Shown: positions 16,374 through 24,569 of the stretch, in pieces
Layout: each line of letters opens with the position of its first letter
How positions within the stretch are numbered: the stretch's first letter is position 1
Made by a program: the position numbers and the translations under genes
Source of the DNA: Paenibacillus sp. Soil766
GTDB lineage: Bacteria > Bacillota > Bacilli > Paenibacillales > NBRC-103111
Assembly: GCF_001428105.1 (NCBI RefSeq)
Contig: NZ_LMSJ01000021.1
Location: 62,287 to 126,286, forward strand
DNA length: 64,000 bases
Direction: 5' to 3'
The notes under the pieces: model-generated
Seen by the model: the letters and a program-made list of their open reading frames with translations, nothing else
Database searches by the model: none
Told to the model about the DNA's origin: nothing

Positions 16374-18149
16374 ATGACAAAAAAAAGTAAAACAATCATT
16401 CACACCTCTGCGATAAGCTCAGTGCTGGCTGGTGTAATCGCGTTTGGAGGAATTGCTGCAGCTTTTGGTGAAACTGTGCCAACGGGAGTTGAGATTAAAG
16501 AATTCAGTTTGCTGGACACTGCTGCGGATATAGTTGGCGCTGCAGATTTTACACCAGAGGGAAATAAGGACGGTCACTTTAAGCTGCTGCTGAACCTTGC
16601 GAATAAAACTGTGATTAACTCTGTAGTACTACGATCAACCGATGAATACGGAAAAGATAATTATCAAGGCGTTTGGCGAACTAACCGCGTCACGACAGGT
16701 TGGCTATTAGGGATTGTGCAGGATAAAACCGTGGTTACACCAAGCCGTACTACACATGAAAGTGAAATCATCAACCCAGGATTTCGCAAAGATGTGAATG
16801 AGCCTGTTGGCGAGTTTGAAGGCAACCTAACGTTTGATTTGTACGCCAGTAACAACGGCACAATCAAAGAAACGCAATCTTATGTGCTTGAGATTGAGAC
16901 CCCAAAAGGTACGTTCGTTACGAAACCAATTAAATATAAAAAGCCAATGACGAGTGGCGAAACACCATCCATTCCAACGCCATCACCTACCACAACACCA
17001 ATTCCTAGCCCGTCCCCTTCTACTCCGCCGATACCTGCTCCAACTCAAGGTCCGACGATAAACGTTTGGCTGTTGGGTCAAGAGCTCCAATTTGATGATG
17101 CCAAACCGATTATCAAAGATGGGACTACGTTAGTTCCATTTCGTAAACTATTTGAATCTCTTGGTTTTTCAGTGAATTGGGCCGATAACGGAACTACACA
17201 AAAGGCGATTGGGACGAAAGATGGTCTAACGATCGAACTCACGATGAACAGTTCCTCTGCCAAAGTGAACGGTAAAGATATCAGCTTGAGTATTCCAGCG
17301 CAAATTATTGACAATCACACCATGGTACCTCTCCGATTTGTTGCGGAGAACAGCGGTTATCAAGTCACTTATGCAAGCGAAGGAACTACCGCAACGATTC
17401 GAATCGGAGATTCTAAAGACACTGGTTCAACACTCGAACCAACACCTGCACCAGTACCAAGTCCTGTACCAGCACAAATTCCGGATTTCCCAACAGAAAC
17501 CGCTGAGCCATATATAGCTAAAGGATATGTGCGCGACATGCAGGGTGATCTCCTGCCTGACATCGTTGTGTATGCCGATAACACATTGTTGTACGACAGC
17601 AATATCATTGGTGTCACCGATGAGAATGGTTATTATGAAATTGAACTGCCACAACTTGCGACTTCCTGGTCGATGTCTGCTGACATCACTAAATCTTATA
17701 ACGGCAAGGATTTTAAATTCCATTTGAAATCGGATAAAGAAGTTCCATTAACGGGAAGCAAAGGCGGGGTTCGGAATTTTACTTGGACGGATTTTAACGG
17801 ACAAATTTATATTTATCCATTTTTTTCAACTTCTGATGACTCAATGCCAGAATTTGATTTGAGCGATCTGGAAATGACACTCACACCAATTGGTCCGCTC
17901 CTGGACGGCAGCACGGGAAAAACGATTATTAAACGTGGAGGGCCAGTTATTGGCGGCGGAGGAATTGATGAAATTCCGGTCGGAAAGTACACGGCAACGG
18001 CTCGATGGATGCCCGAAGGATACGCTCCGATACCTCTGCCAATTAGTAATGGCGGTGACTATGCCAATTCTGTCGAAGTCGAATTTCGTGAGCCAAACGG
18101 CGTAAACTCGTCCAAATATTTAAGCGAACTTGAAGTTAAGATTCCATAA
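16374..18149 (+). CDS. Exported stalk-domain surface protein with Pro/Thr/Ser linker
   Basis: This 591-residue protein starts with a signal peptide (about 1-32, hydrophobic VLAGVIAFGGIAAAFG). An N-terminal beta domain follows (about 35-195), then a Pro/Thr/Ser-rich linker (about 200-230, repeats of TPSP and PSPS). The copper-amine-oxidase N-terminal stalk domain lies at about 232-350, with TTLVPFRKLFESLGF and HTMVPLRFVAENSGY. After a second Pro-rich linker comes a C-terminal carboxypeptidase-regulatory-like beta sandwich (about 388-590, YVRDMQGDLLPDIVVYADN). It is likely a cell-wall or matrix protein. GGGAGGA precedes the ATG. The phased repeats upstream suggest specific regulation. Confidence 0.8.
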   Translation: MTKKSKTIIHTSAISSVLAGVIAFGGIAAAFGETVPTGVEIKEFSLLDTAADIVGAADFTPEGNKDGHFKLLLNLANKTVINSVVLRSTDEYGKDNYQGVWRTNRVTTGWLLGIVQDKTVVTPSRTTHESEIINPGFRKDVNEPVGEFEGNLTFDLYASNNGTIKETQSYVLEIETPKGTFVTKPIKYKKPMTSGETPSIPTPSPTTTPIPSPSPSTPPIPAPTQGPTINVWLLGQELQFDDAKPIIKDGTTLVPFRKLFESLGFSVNWADNGTTQKAIGTKDGLTIELTMNSSSAKVNGKDISLSIPAQIIDNHTMVPLRFVAENSGYQVTYASEGTTATIRIGDSKDTGSTLEPTPAPVPSPVPAQIPDFPTETAEPYIAKGYVRDMQGDLLPDIVVYADNTLLYDSNIIGVTDENGYYEIELPQLATSWSMSADITKSYNGKDFKFHLKSDKEVPLTGSKGGVRNFTWTDFNGQIYIYPFFSTSDDSMPEFDLSDLEMTLTPIGPLLDGSTGKTIIKRGGPVIGGGGIDEIPVGKYTATARWMPEGYAPIPLPISNGGDYANSVEVEFREPNGVNSSKYLSELEVKIP

Positions 18150-18238
18150 CCAAAGAATAAGAACCATTTACGTCACGCACCCATTTCGGCTTATAGAATA
18201 ATTTAATAGTAATTAACGCCAGAATGGAGAGAAACCCA

Positions 18239-19138
18239 GTGTATACCCATGATCCTCGAGTGACAAAATGCGAAGAAGTTCCGATCGAGTTTCCGCCTCA
18301 GTACCAGCCCGGACAGCCTGGCTTGGAATATATGATGCTGCCAAGACCCGTTTCGGAGCTGCCGGGCACGGCTGGATCGGGTAAGCTGCAGAATAAGGTT
18401 GCGATCATTACCGGGGGGGACAGCGGAATCGGTCGGGCGGTCGCCTATTTATTTGCCCGAGAAGGCGCGGATATCGCTGTAGTATACCTTAATGAACATG
18501 CTGATGCTTCAGAGACTCAGGAGAGAATCCAGCAATTAGGCCGCCGTTGCTTGACGATTGCTGGGGATATCGGAGATGAACAATTCTGCAGAGAGGCAGT
18601 AGAGATTACCCTATCCAGATTCGGACGGGTTGATATCTTAATCAATAATGCGGCTGAAATGATTTATGAAGAGGACATGACTAACCTGACATCGGAGCAA
18701 CTGTTACGGATATTCCAGACGAATGTATTCTCCTGTTTTTATTTTACGAAAGCTGTACTTCCTCACTTACAGCCCGGCAGTGCAATCATCAATACGAGCT
18801 CTCTCGCAGCGGACAAAGGCTATCCGGCAATGGCTAGTTACTCCGCCACTAAGGGTGCCGTTAGCGCATTAACCCGATCTTTTGCGGTTTCTCTTGCTGA
18901 TCGGGGCATCCGGGTCAATGCCGTAGCCCCTGGTCGAACATGGACCCCTCTTATCCCTTCAACATTCCCGCCTGAATTTTACATGTTTTACGGGTCTATA
19001 GAAAATTCGGGACCGATCAAAAGAACAGCACAGCCATACGAAATTGCTCCTATTTATTTGTACCTGGCATCGGAAGAATCCCGTTTTGTAATCGGTCAGA
19101 CGATTCATGTGAACGGCGGAGAGTATTTGGGCTTGTGA
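18239..19138 (+). CDS. SDR-family oxidoreductase (YhdF/glucose dehydrogenase-like)
   Basis: This roughly 299-residue SDR has the long N-terminal tail (FPPQYQPGQPGLEYMM) typical of YhdF/GSP39-type proteins, the glycine motif TGGDSGIGRAVA, NNAA near residue 140, catalytic Ser in INTSSLAA and YSATKGA, and a C-terminal IGQTIHVNGGEYLGL. Relatives are stress-induced or glucose-1-dehydrogenase-like, but the substrate is unknown. The GTG at 18239 is preferred, with GGAG nine bases upstream; an ATG at 18224 has no ribosome binding site and would add five residues. Confidence 0.88.
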   Translation: MYTHDPRVTKCEEVPIEFPPQYQPGQPGLEYMMLPRPVSELPGTAGSGKLQNKVAIITGGDSGIGRAVAYLFAREGADIAVVYLNEHADASETQERIQQLGRRCLTIAGDIGDEQFCREAVEITLSRFGRVDILINNAAEMIYEEDMTNLTSEQLLRIFQTNVFSCFYFTKAVLPHLQPGSAIINTSSLAADKGYPAMASYSATKGAVSALTRSFAVSLADRGIRVNAVAPGRTWTPLIPSTFPPEFYMFYGSIENSGPIKRTAQPYEIAPIYLYLASEESRFVIGQTIHVNGGEYLGL

Positions 19139-19152
19139 TGATTGGGTTCTAG

Positions 19153-19170
19153 GTGCTCATCGATGAGCAC
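19153..19170. repeat. Perfect 18-bp palindrome
   Basis: GTGCTCATCGATGAGCAC is fully self-complementary with no loop, 14 bases after the SDR stop. It has no T-run, so it is not a standard intrinsic terminator; a protein-binding site or cruciform are alternatives. Confidence 0.5.
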
Positions 19171-19207
19171 TCCATACATTGCAGCAATCGGTAGTAGTAA
19201 TTCGTAA

Positions 19208-19246
19208 ACATAAAAAGTCCACGGTAGTTTCCGTGGCTATTTATGT
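19208..19246. terminator. Terminator between the SDR and membrane-protein genes
   Basis: The outer arms ACATAAA/TTTATGT and inner arms CCACGG/CCGTGG around TAGTTT form a hairpin at the 3' ends of two convergent genes. The outer arm overlaps the stop of the minus-strand gene. Confidence 0.65.
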
Positions 19247-19747
19247 TTTCTTTCGCAAGGTGTAATCATTTTCAATAAAATGGTAAATCCTCAGTAAAAT
19301 TAAAGCAGAAATCGGATATAGCGGGATTGAATAATACAACTTCCAACCGGTGTAGACAAAGAAACCATTCAGCACATGCAGCCATTCAAAGAAAACCGCA
19401 AACACTGTACATCCAGCTAGAAAAAGGACAAGTCGCTTTCGATTCTTTTTTTCACGAAGATGCCATTTATCATATAAAAACAAAAGAACAAAAGAAAACG
19501 GAGGATACAAGAAAACGTGAGCAAATGTTGCAATAGGCTCGTATGTTACATTATCGCCGCAGTAATAAAGCTCAAATGGTGTTGCCGCTAGTTCATAATC
19601 AATAGAGGCAACAAATACAACATTAAACGTCCAAATAATGAGGATGGTGATAGCGTCAAAATGCTTTCGTACCCTATAAAACATCGTCATCGCTATAACC
19701 GAGCAAATCATAACGAACCATTCGTTCCAATCAACATGAAAATTCAT
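19241..19747 (-). CDS. CBO0543-like small membrane protein
   Basis: This 168-residue protein has about five transmembrane helices. The C-terminal part FFEWLHVLNGFFVYTGWKLY followed by a YSIPLYP turn is the hallmark of CBO0543-family membrane proteins, whose function is unknown; an alternative reading is part of a sporulation- or signalling-linked membrane pair. Its ATG overlaps the stop of the upstream membrane gene (ATGA), so the two are translationally coupled. It ends at the convergent terminator at 19208..19246. Confidence 0.65.
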   Translation of the reverse strand: MNFHVDWNEWFVMICSVIAMTMFYRVRKHFDAITILIIWTFNVVFVASIDYELAATPFELYYCGDNVTYEPIATFAHVFLYPPFSFVLLFLYDKWHLREKKNRKRLVLFLAGCTVFAVFFEWLHVLNGFFVYTGWKLYYSIPLYPISALILLRIYHFIENDYTLRKKT

Positions 19748-20220
19748 GGTTTATGGTATCCTTTATAAAATTTACTGTGAAAAACTTTCATGATTATCAA
19801 CATCAACATCAAATAACCTAACCAAAATACGCCAGACCCTAATAAATATGGATTCGTATGATTAAAAACACCTAACCAATCGGAAACCCATTCTAAACCA
19901 AGCAAAAATACCGAATACTTGATGATCACCCCTGTTTTTTTTATTTTGGATGCAGCGGCGGAAATTTCATTTAAATAAAACAATGTAACTAGTGGATACA
20001 GTACTAGGCGTATTAACACATGCGAAAACTCAAACATAATGGATTGCGGTATTACGACATTTTTCATGTTCATAGTAAAAATAGCTGAGCGGATTTGAAT
20101 CAACAAAGAAGCTACGCACCAATAGAAAATTATCTCTAACCAATGCAGATGTTTTTGTTGATATTTCATAAAGTAAACATATACGAACAAACTAACGAAG
20201 CAATACAATAAAAAAACCAT
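19744..20220 (-). CDS. CBO0543-like membrane protein, partner of the next gene
   Basis: This 158-residue protein has four to five hydrophobic helices and the segment LLGLEWVSDWLGVFNHTNPY, matching in position the FFEWL...TGWK segment of its downstream neighbour. The two therefore look like diverged tandem copies. No catalytic motif is visible. GGAAGGGAGC precedes the ATG, but both lie inside a hairpin followed by a T-run (20213..20252), so expression may need read-through or refolding. It follows the GGDEF-EAL gene on the same strand. Confidence 0.65.
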   Translation of the reverse strand: MVFLLYCFVSLFVYVYFMKYQQKHLHWLEIIFYWCVASLLIQIRSAIFTMNMKNVVIPQSIMFEFSHVLIRLVLYPLVTLFYLNEISAAASKIKKTGVIIKYSVFLLGLEWVSDWLGVFNHTNPYLLGSGVFWLGYLMLMLIIMKVFHSKFYKGYHKP

Positions 20221-20252
20221 AGGAGCTCCCTTCCTGGGAATCTTATGGTTTT
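20213..20252 (-). terminator. Terminator-like hairpin overlapping a ribosome binding site and start codon
   Basis: On the minus strand AAAACCATA pairs with TATGGTTTT, with an inner TCCC/GGGA pairing, and the 3' arm runs into seven Ts. It is positioned as the terminator of the GGDEF-EAL gene, yet the 3' arm contains the ATG of the next gene (20220) and the loop side contains its GGAAGGGAG. Confidence 0.65.
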
Positions 20253-20337
20253 ATTGTTTACTAATTTTCATTTCCTATAACCTTTTTATGGATAAGATTT
20301 CAAAGAGGCTGCTACACTATTCTTGCCCATTCCTGCA

Positions 20338-22830
20338 TCATGTAATATTGTTTTCTCTCAGCAGCTCGGTAAATGCCTCAACATGCAGAGGACGACTGAA
20401 ATAGTAGCCTTGAATCTCATCGCATTGCAGCTCCTTCAACAGAGCATATTGTTCAGCGGTCTCTACTCCCTCAGCCACAACATTCATTTGCAGCTCATTA
20501 GCTAAAGTCAAAATGCATTGAATAATGCTCCGATTCACTGAATCTGTAAGGATTTCTTCTACAAAAGATCTGTCTATTTTCAGTGTATCCAAGGTTAGCT
20601 GCTTCAATAAATATAAAGAAGAATATCCGGTTCCAAAGTCGTCTAAGGAGACCTTGATGTTCCTTTTTTTCAATTCGGTCAGCAGCTGAGTCACTTCGAT
20701 TTCATTACTGATGAAGGAACTTTCTGTAATTTCAATTTCCAACTGCCCCGCGGCTATTCCCGTTTCTTCAATAATGTTATCTATGGATTCCAAAATGTTT
20801 GGCTTTATTAATTGTTTCACGGAAAAGTTGACCGATGTTGTAATGGGTTTAAAGCCTTGATCTAGCCAAATTTTATTTTGCTTGCAAGCTTCACGTAATA
20901 CCCATTCGCCAATTGGAACAATAAGTCCGGTTTCTTCTGCAATCGGTATGAACTCCGTTGGAGATATCAGACCCCATTCGGGATGCTTCCATCTAATCAA
21001 AGCTTCTACCCCAACAATCTCCGTTGTTTGGGTATCGACGCGAGGCATGTACATAAGGAAAAACTCCTTCTTATCCAGCGCTTTTCGGAGATCGTTGCTT
21101 AAATTAAAATGCTTGAAGGATTGTACATTTAAAGAAGACGAGTAATATTGAGTCTGGTCTCTCCCTTGAGACTTGGCCACATACAAGGCCGTATCTGCAT
21201 TTTTGAATAAAGTCTCCACCGTACTTCCATCCTCAGGTGACATGCTGATACCTATACTGATTGTGACATGGAGTTCGTATCCCTCTATTACAAAATCTTC
21301 CTTCGTTAATTGTGTCAGCTTGTCCACAAGCCGGCTAATTTCATTCTGATGGTTCACTTCAGACAAAACGATGCAAAACTCGTCACCACCAAGACGATAA
21401 ACAGTTTGACCGACCAGTAAACATTCCTGCAGTCTCCAGGCAAAGTGCTTTAATAATACATCACCAATGGAATGTCCAAGTGTATCATTGACATATTTAA
21501 ACCGATCCAAATCGATTAACATGACAGCAACCTTTTTGTTGGTAATTCGACTGCTTTTCAAGCGTTCATCTAATTGTTCCTCGAACATCCTCCGATTAGG
21601 AAGCGTCGTTAAATAATCATGATAAGCTAAGAATTGATTTAGCTCCTCTGTTTGCTTTCGTTCCGTTACATCTAGAACGGTGCCGATTGTCGCCAGCTTG
21701 CCTTGATGGAGAACTTTCTTATAATGAACTTCGATAATTACGATGGATTCATCCAGCCTAATGCCTCTGTGGCAAAAATTTTGTATAGATTCACCTTCAG
21801 CCAGGTGTGATATTTCATCTATCACTTTTTGCTGATCTTCAGGGTGTATTAGGCTCAGTACCTTCAGACCTGTTATCGTATCATATCCCATCATCTTATT
21901 TAAGTGTGGATTCGAATAGATGAAGATTCCCTCGACGGCAATAAATACACCAACAATTGACTGTTCAACCAAGCTTCGATAATTGGTCTCTGCATCTATT
22001 AATGAGCGCTCCATTACTTTTTGAGCTGTTATATTTTTGGCTATTCCGTAAACCCCTACTAATTCATCATTAATTATGATGGGGATATTGGTAACGTTAA
22101 ATTCAAGAATGGATCCATCTTTATGAATGCCTGTCGTTTCATAATTTTGTGGAAGGCGAGTTCGTATGGTTTCCATAAAGAAATGATTTGTCTTTTCTCT
22201 AGAAGTCGATTCTACCAAATTATCAAAATTCTCATGCAAAATCTCCTCTTCCCTAAAACCAAATGTTTCAAGCAGAGCGGGATTACAGGATAAGAAATTT
22301 CCTTGAAGGTCAAACGAAAATACCGAATCCGGATTATTTATAAAAAGGGATTTATAGTATTGCTCTTCCTCAACTAAGCTTAGCTGAAGCTTCTTATGTA
22401 CAGTAATATCTTGAACGAAACCAATGATTCGGGTTAACTCATTAAGCTCATTCAATAAAAACTCGGTAACTTGAACCACGTTACGTATTTCTCCATCAGG
22501 ATGGACAATTCGAAATTCAATTTCGTACCCAGCTTTTTCATCAAGAGCCACGTTGAACCTTTCAAATGTTCGCGCACGGTCATCAGGATGTATAAGTGTA
22601 AAAAATTGATCTAAGCTCATAGAAAAGTCATCTTCTATTCCATGTATAAGAAATAATTGATTGGACCATGTAGTAGCATCCATTTGAAAGTCATATTCCC
22701 AATATCCTACATTGGATATTTTTTGAATCAACTCAAAATCTTCAAATCTTCTTTTCATTTGGTCAATTAATTGTTCGGTGTTCTTAATATTTTGAAATTG
22801 ATCTTTATAAATTCTGTAATTTTTGGACAT
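20338..22830 (-). CDS. PAS-PAS-PAS-GGDEF-EAL cyclic-di-GMP signalling protein
   Basis: This roughly 830-residue protein has no transmembrane segment and should be cytoplasmic. Three PAS domains lie at about 40-150, 155-275 and 282-395, each ending in a DIT/NIT/DVT motif. The diguanylate cyclase domain (about 400-565) has an intact GGDEF at about 485, with no RxxD inhibitory site in the expected place. The phosphodiesterase domain (about 575-830) has EAL at 613-615, DDFGTGYSS and EGVET. Residues after the first EAL strand read LMYMPRVD rather than YQPQVD. Either activity could dominate. The ATG at 22830 is about ten bases after GGAG; a GTG at 22842 is an alternative. Confidence 0.9.
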   Translation of the reverse strand: MSKNYRIYKDQFQNIKNTEQLIDQMKRRFEDFELIQKISNVGYWEYDFQMDATTWSNQLFLIHGIEDDFSMSLDQFFTLIHPDDRARTFERFNVALDEKAGYEIEFRIVHPDGEIRNVVQVTEFLLNELNELTRIIGFVQDITVHKKLQLSLVEEEQYYKSLFINNPDSVFSFDLQGNFLSCNPALLETFGFREEEILHENFDNLVESTSREKTNHFFMETIRTRLPQNYETTGIHKDGSILEFNVTNIPIIINDELVGVYGIAKNITAQKVMERSLIDAETNYRSLVEQSIVGVFIAVEGIFIYSNPHLNKMMGYDTITGLKVLSLIHPEDQQKVIDEISHLAEGESIQNFCHRGIRLDESIVIIEVHYKKVLHQGKLATIGTVLDVTERKQTEELNQFLAYHDYLTTLPNRRMFEEQLDERLKSSRITNKKVAVMLIDLDRFKYVNDTLGHSIGDVLLKHFAWRLQECLLVGQTVYRLGGDEFCIVLSEVNHQNEISRLVDKLTQLTKEDFVIEGYELHVTISIGISMSPEDGSTVETLFKNADTALYVAKSQGRDQTQYYSSSLNVQSFKHFNLSNDLRKALDKKEFFLMYMPRVDTQTTEIVGVEALIRWKHPEWGLISPTEFIPIAEETGLIVPIGEWVLREACKQNKIWLDQGFKPITTSVNFSVKQLIKPNILESIDNIIEETGIAAGQLEIEITESSFISNEIEVTQLLTELKKRNIKVSLDDFGTGYSSLYLLKQLTLDTLKIDRSFVEEILTDSVNRSIIQCILTLANELQMNVVAEGVETAEQYALLKELQCDEIQGYYFSRPLHVEAFTELLRENNIT

Positions 22831-23105
22831 CTGTGGCCACACTCCACACTTTGTTTGACATAACCTTAAGCTGTACCGGTTATTATACCTTGATCATGTT
22901 AGAGAAGTATGAGGAAATTTGTGGCAGGCATAGAGAATGAAAAATAAATATCTACATTATCAAACAAATTCAATTAGTTTCTTAACAATTCCTGAAATCT
23001 CTCCAATTTTTGATATTCCATCAGATAATTTGCAAATCCCCGCCACATGCGTTACAATTTTTACATTGACAAATTTGCAGGTCTATAGAGGAGATTCACG
23101 CGCCT

Positions 23106-23690
23106 ATGTGCCCCCGTACTAAAGAACAAAATGAGCTCATCCGTGTACAGCGCAGAGAACAGATCCTGGATGCCACCGCACGCGCCTATTTCCGTACGGG
23201 TGGCAGCTTTGATATTCGCGACGTCGCCCGCGAGGCCGAGCTCGGTTACGGTACGGTGTACCATTATTACCCCAACCGGCATTTATTGATAGAAGATGTG
23301 CTGGGCAGCGGCTTCGAGCGATGCGAGCAAGCCCAGGCAGAATGGATCGATATCCACGGCGACAGCCTAGATGACAGGCAAGTGTTAGCATATTGCAAGG
23401 TGCTGCTCCTGCAGTGGCAGTCGGACGTCCGTGCATATCTCGTCTACAAGATGGCGGCAGAGCATTATGCAGGCTTGCCTGAGAAGGATCGGCATGCCGC
23501 CAAGAGACGATTCATGGAACAGCTGTACATTCCGCTCCAGTCGATCACCCAACGCGAAGACGACAGCGTCGACCATATGCTTGCCGTGCTGGTCGGCTGT
23601 TGTGGTCTGTACTATTATGCGGGCATTACCGAGTTGGACGTCGATCGAATCGCCCAACTCGCATTGCAAGCCATTACGAAGGAGTCCTGA
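23106..23690 (+). CDS. TetR-family transcriptional regulator (GC-rich pair)
   Basis: This 194-residue regulator has a TetR helix-turn-helix at about 13-60 (RREQILDATARAYFRTGGSF, then IRDVAREAELGYGTVYHYY). The C-terminal domain is unassigned. The coding sequence is visibly richer in G and C than its neighbours, as is the methionine aminopeptidase gene that follows seven bases later. The gene pair is therefore probably a single acquired unit. GAGGAG lies about 12 bases before the ATG. It may regulate the aminopeptidase or itself; no clean palindrome was found upstream. Confidence 0.88.
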   Translation: MCPRTKEQNELIRVQRREQILDATARAYFRTGGSFDIRDVAREAELGYGTVYHYYPNRHLLIEDVLGSGFERCEQAQAEWIDIHGDSLDDRQVLAYCKVLLLQWQSDVRAYLVYKMAAEHYAGLPEKDRHAAKRRFMEQLYIPLQSITQREDDSVDHMLAVLVGCCGLYYYAGITELDVDRIAQLALQAITKES

Positions 23691-23697
23691 TACGAAT

Positions 23698-24444
23698 ATG
23701 GTCATCTTAAAAAGCAAGCATGAAATCGAGGCAATCCGTAAGGCATGCCAAGTGGTGGCCGAATGCCATCGCACGATCGCACCGCTCATCCAACCGGGCA
23801 TTACGACGAACGAGATTGAGCGAATCTTCGAGGACATTATCTTGAAGCACGGCGCCAAGCCCTACACGAAGGGCTACAAGGGTTATCAATACGCGACCTG
23901 TGCCTCCGTCAACGACGTAATCGCGCATGGCTTCCCTAGCGATAAGCCGCTTAAGGAAGGCGACATCGTGACGATTGACACGGTCGCGGAGCTCGACGGA
24001 TGGCTCGGCGATTCGGCCTGGAGCTATGCGGTCGGGAAGATCTCGCCGATGGCCGAGAAGCTGATGCGCATCACGAAGGAATGCCTTGATCTTGGCATCG
24101 CGCAGGCGCAGCCCGGCAATCGGCTCGGCGACGTGACCAGCGCAATCCAGCGGCATGCCGAATCGAAAGGCTTCGGCGTCGTGCGTGACCTTCTTGCGCA
24201 TGGCATCGGCCGAGACCTGCACGAGGAGCCGAATTATATGCATGTCGGCAAGCCAGGCAAAGGCCTCCGCATCAAGGAAGGCATGGTGTTCACGATCGAG
24301 CCCATGATCACCGAAGGCACCTACTACATGACAATCGACGCGGACGGCTGGACCGCGCGGACGCTGGACCGCAAGCTCGCCGCCCAGTACGAGCATACGA
24401 TCGCCATCACGGCAGAAGGTCCAGTGATCTTGACCGCGCAATAA
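23698..24444 (+). CDS. map: Type I methionine aminopeptidase
   Basis: This 248-residue enzyme removes N-terminal methionine from nascent proteins. All five metal ligands are visible: D94, D105, H168, E201 and E232, with the substrate-contact histidines H77 (IAHGFP) and H175 (DLHEEP). Alignment with the E. coli residues H79, D97, D108, H171, H178, E204 and E235 is direct. The ATG at 23698 gives the correct family length; a longer upstream extension in the same frame overlaps the TetR gene and is rejected. Association with a TetR regulator rather than with ribosomal-protein genes suggests a second, accessory MetAP. Confidence 0.9.
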   Translation: MVILKSKHEIEAIRKACQVVAECHRTIAPLIQPGITTNEIERIFEDIILKHGAKPYTKGYKGYQYATCASVNDVIAHGFPSDKPLKEGDIVTIDTVAELDGWLGDSAWSYAVGKISPMAEKLMRITKECLDLGIAQAQPGNRLGDVTSAIQRHAESKGFGVVRDLLAHGIGRDLHEEPNYMHVGKPGKGLRIKEGMVFTIEPMITEGTYYMTIDADGWTARTLDRKLAAQYEHTIAITAEGPVILTAQ

Positions 24445-24451
24445 AACAATT

Positions 24452-24485
24452 AGAAGCCGACCAACAGATGGTCGACTTCTTTTTT
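24452..24485 (+). terminator. Intrinsic terminator after map
   Basis: AGAAG-CGACC and GGTCG-CTTCT form a stem followed by TTTTTT, eight bases beyond the aminopeptidase stop. Confidence 0.8.
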
Positions 24486-24569
24486 CTAATTCGGTATAGA
24501 ATTTTTCTTCATCCGATACTTCAATCGAGTCAGATGGCAGATGGCAGGTGATACCCGTTTATTTGCAAC

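Noticed and set aside
16149..16403. 84-codon minus-strand frame through the 11-bp repeats
   Set aside because: The 11-bp period is out of phase with codons, there is no ribosome binding site, and the frame crosses the stalk-gene start.
22937..23122. 61-codon ORF upstream of the GC-rich TetR gene
   Set aside because: AT-rich, no ribosome binding site, and it overlaps the TetR promoter and start.
23707..24441. 244-codon open frame on the minus strand opposite map
   Set aside because: It is a by-product of GC-rich codon usage in map; the protein has no recognisable domain and no ribosome binding site.
23431..24444. 337-residue version of the methionine aminopeptidase
   Set aside because: The first 89 codons overlap the TetR gene in another frame and read as low-meaning sequence; the ATG at 23698 gives the exact family length.
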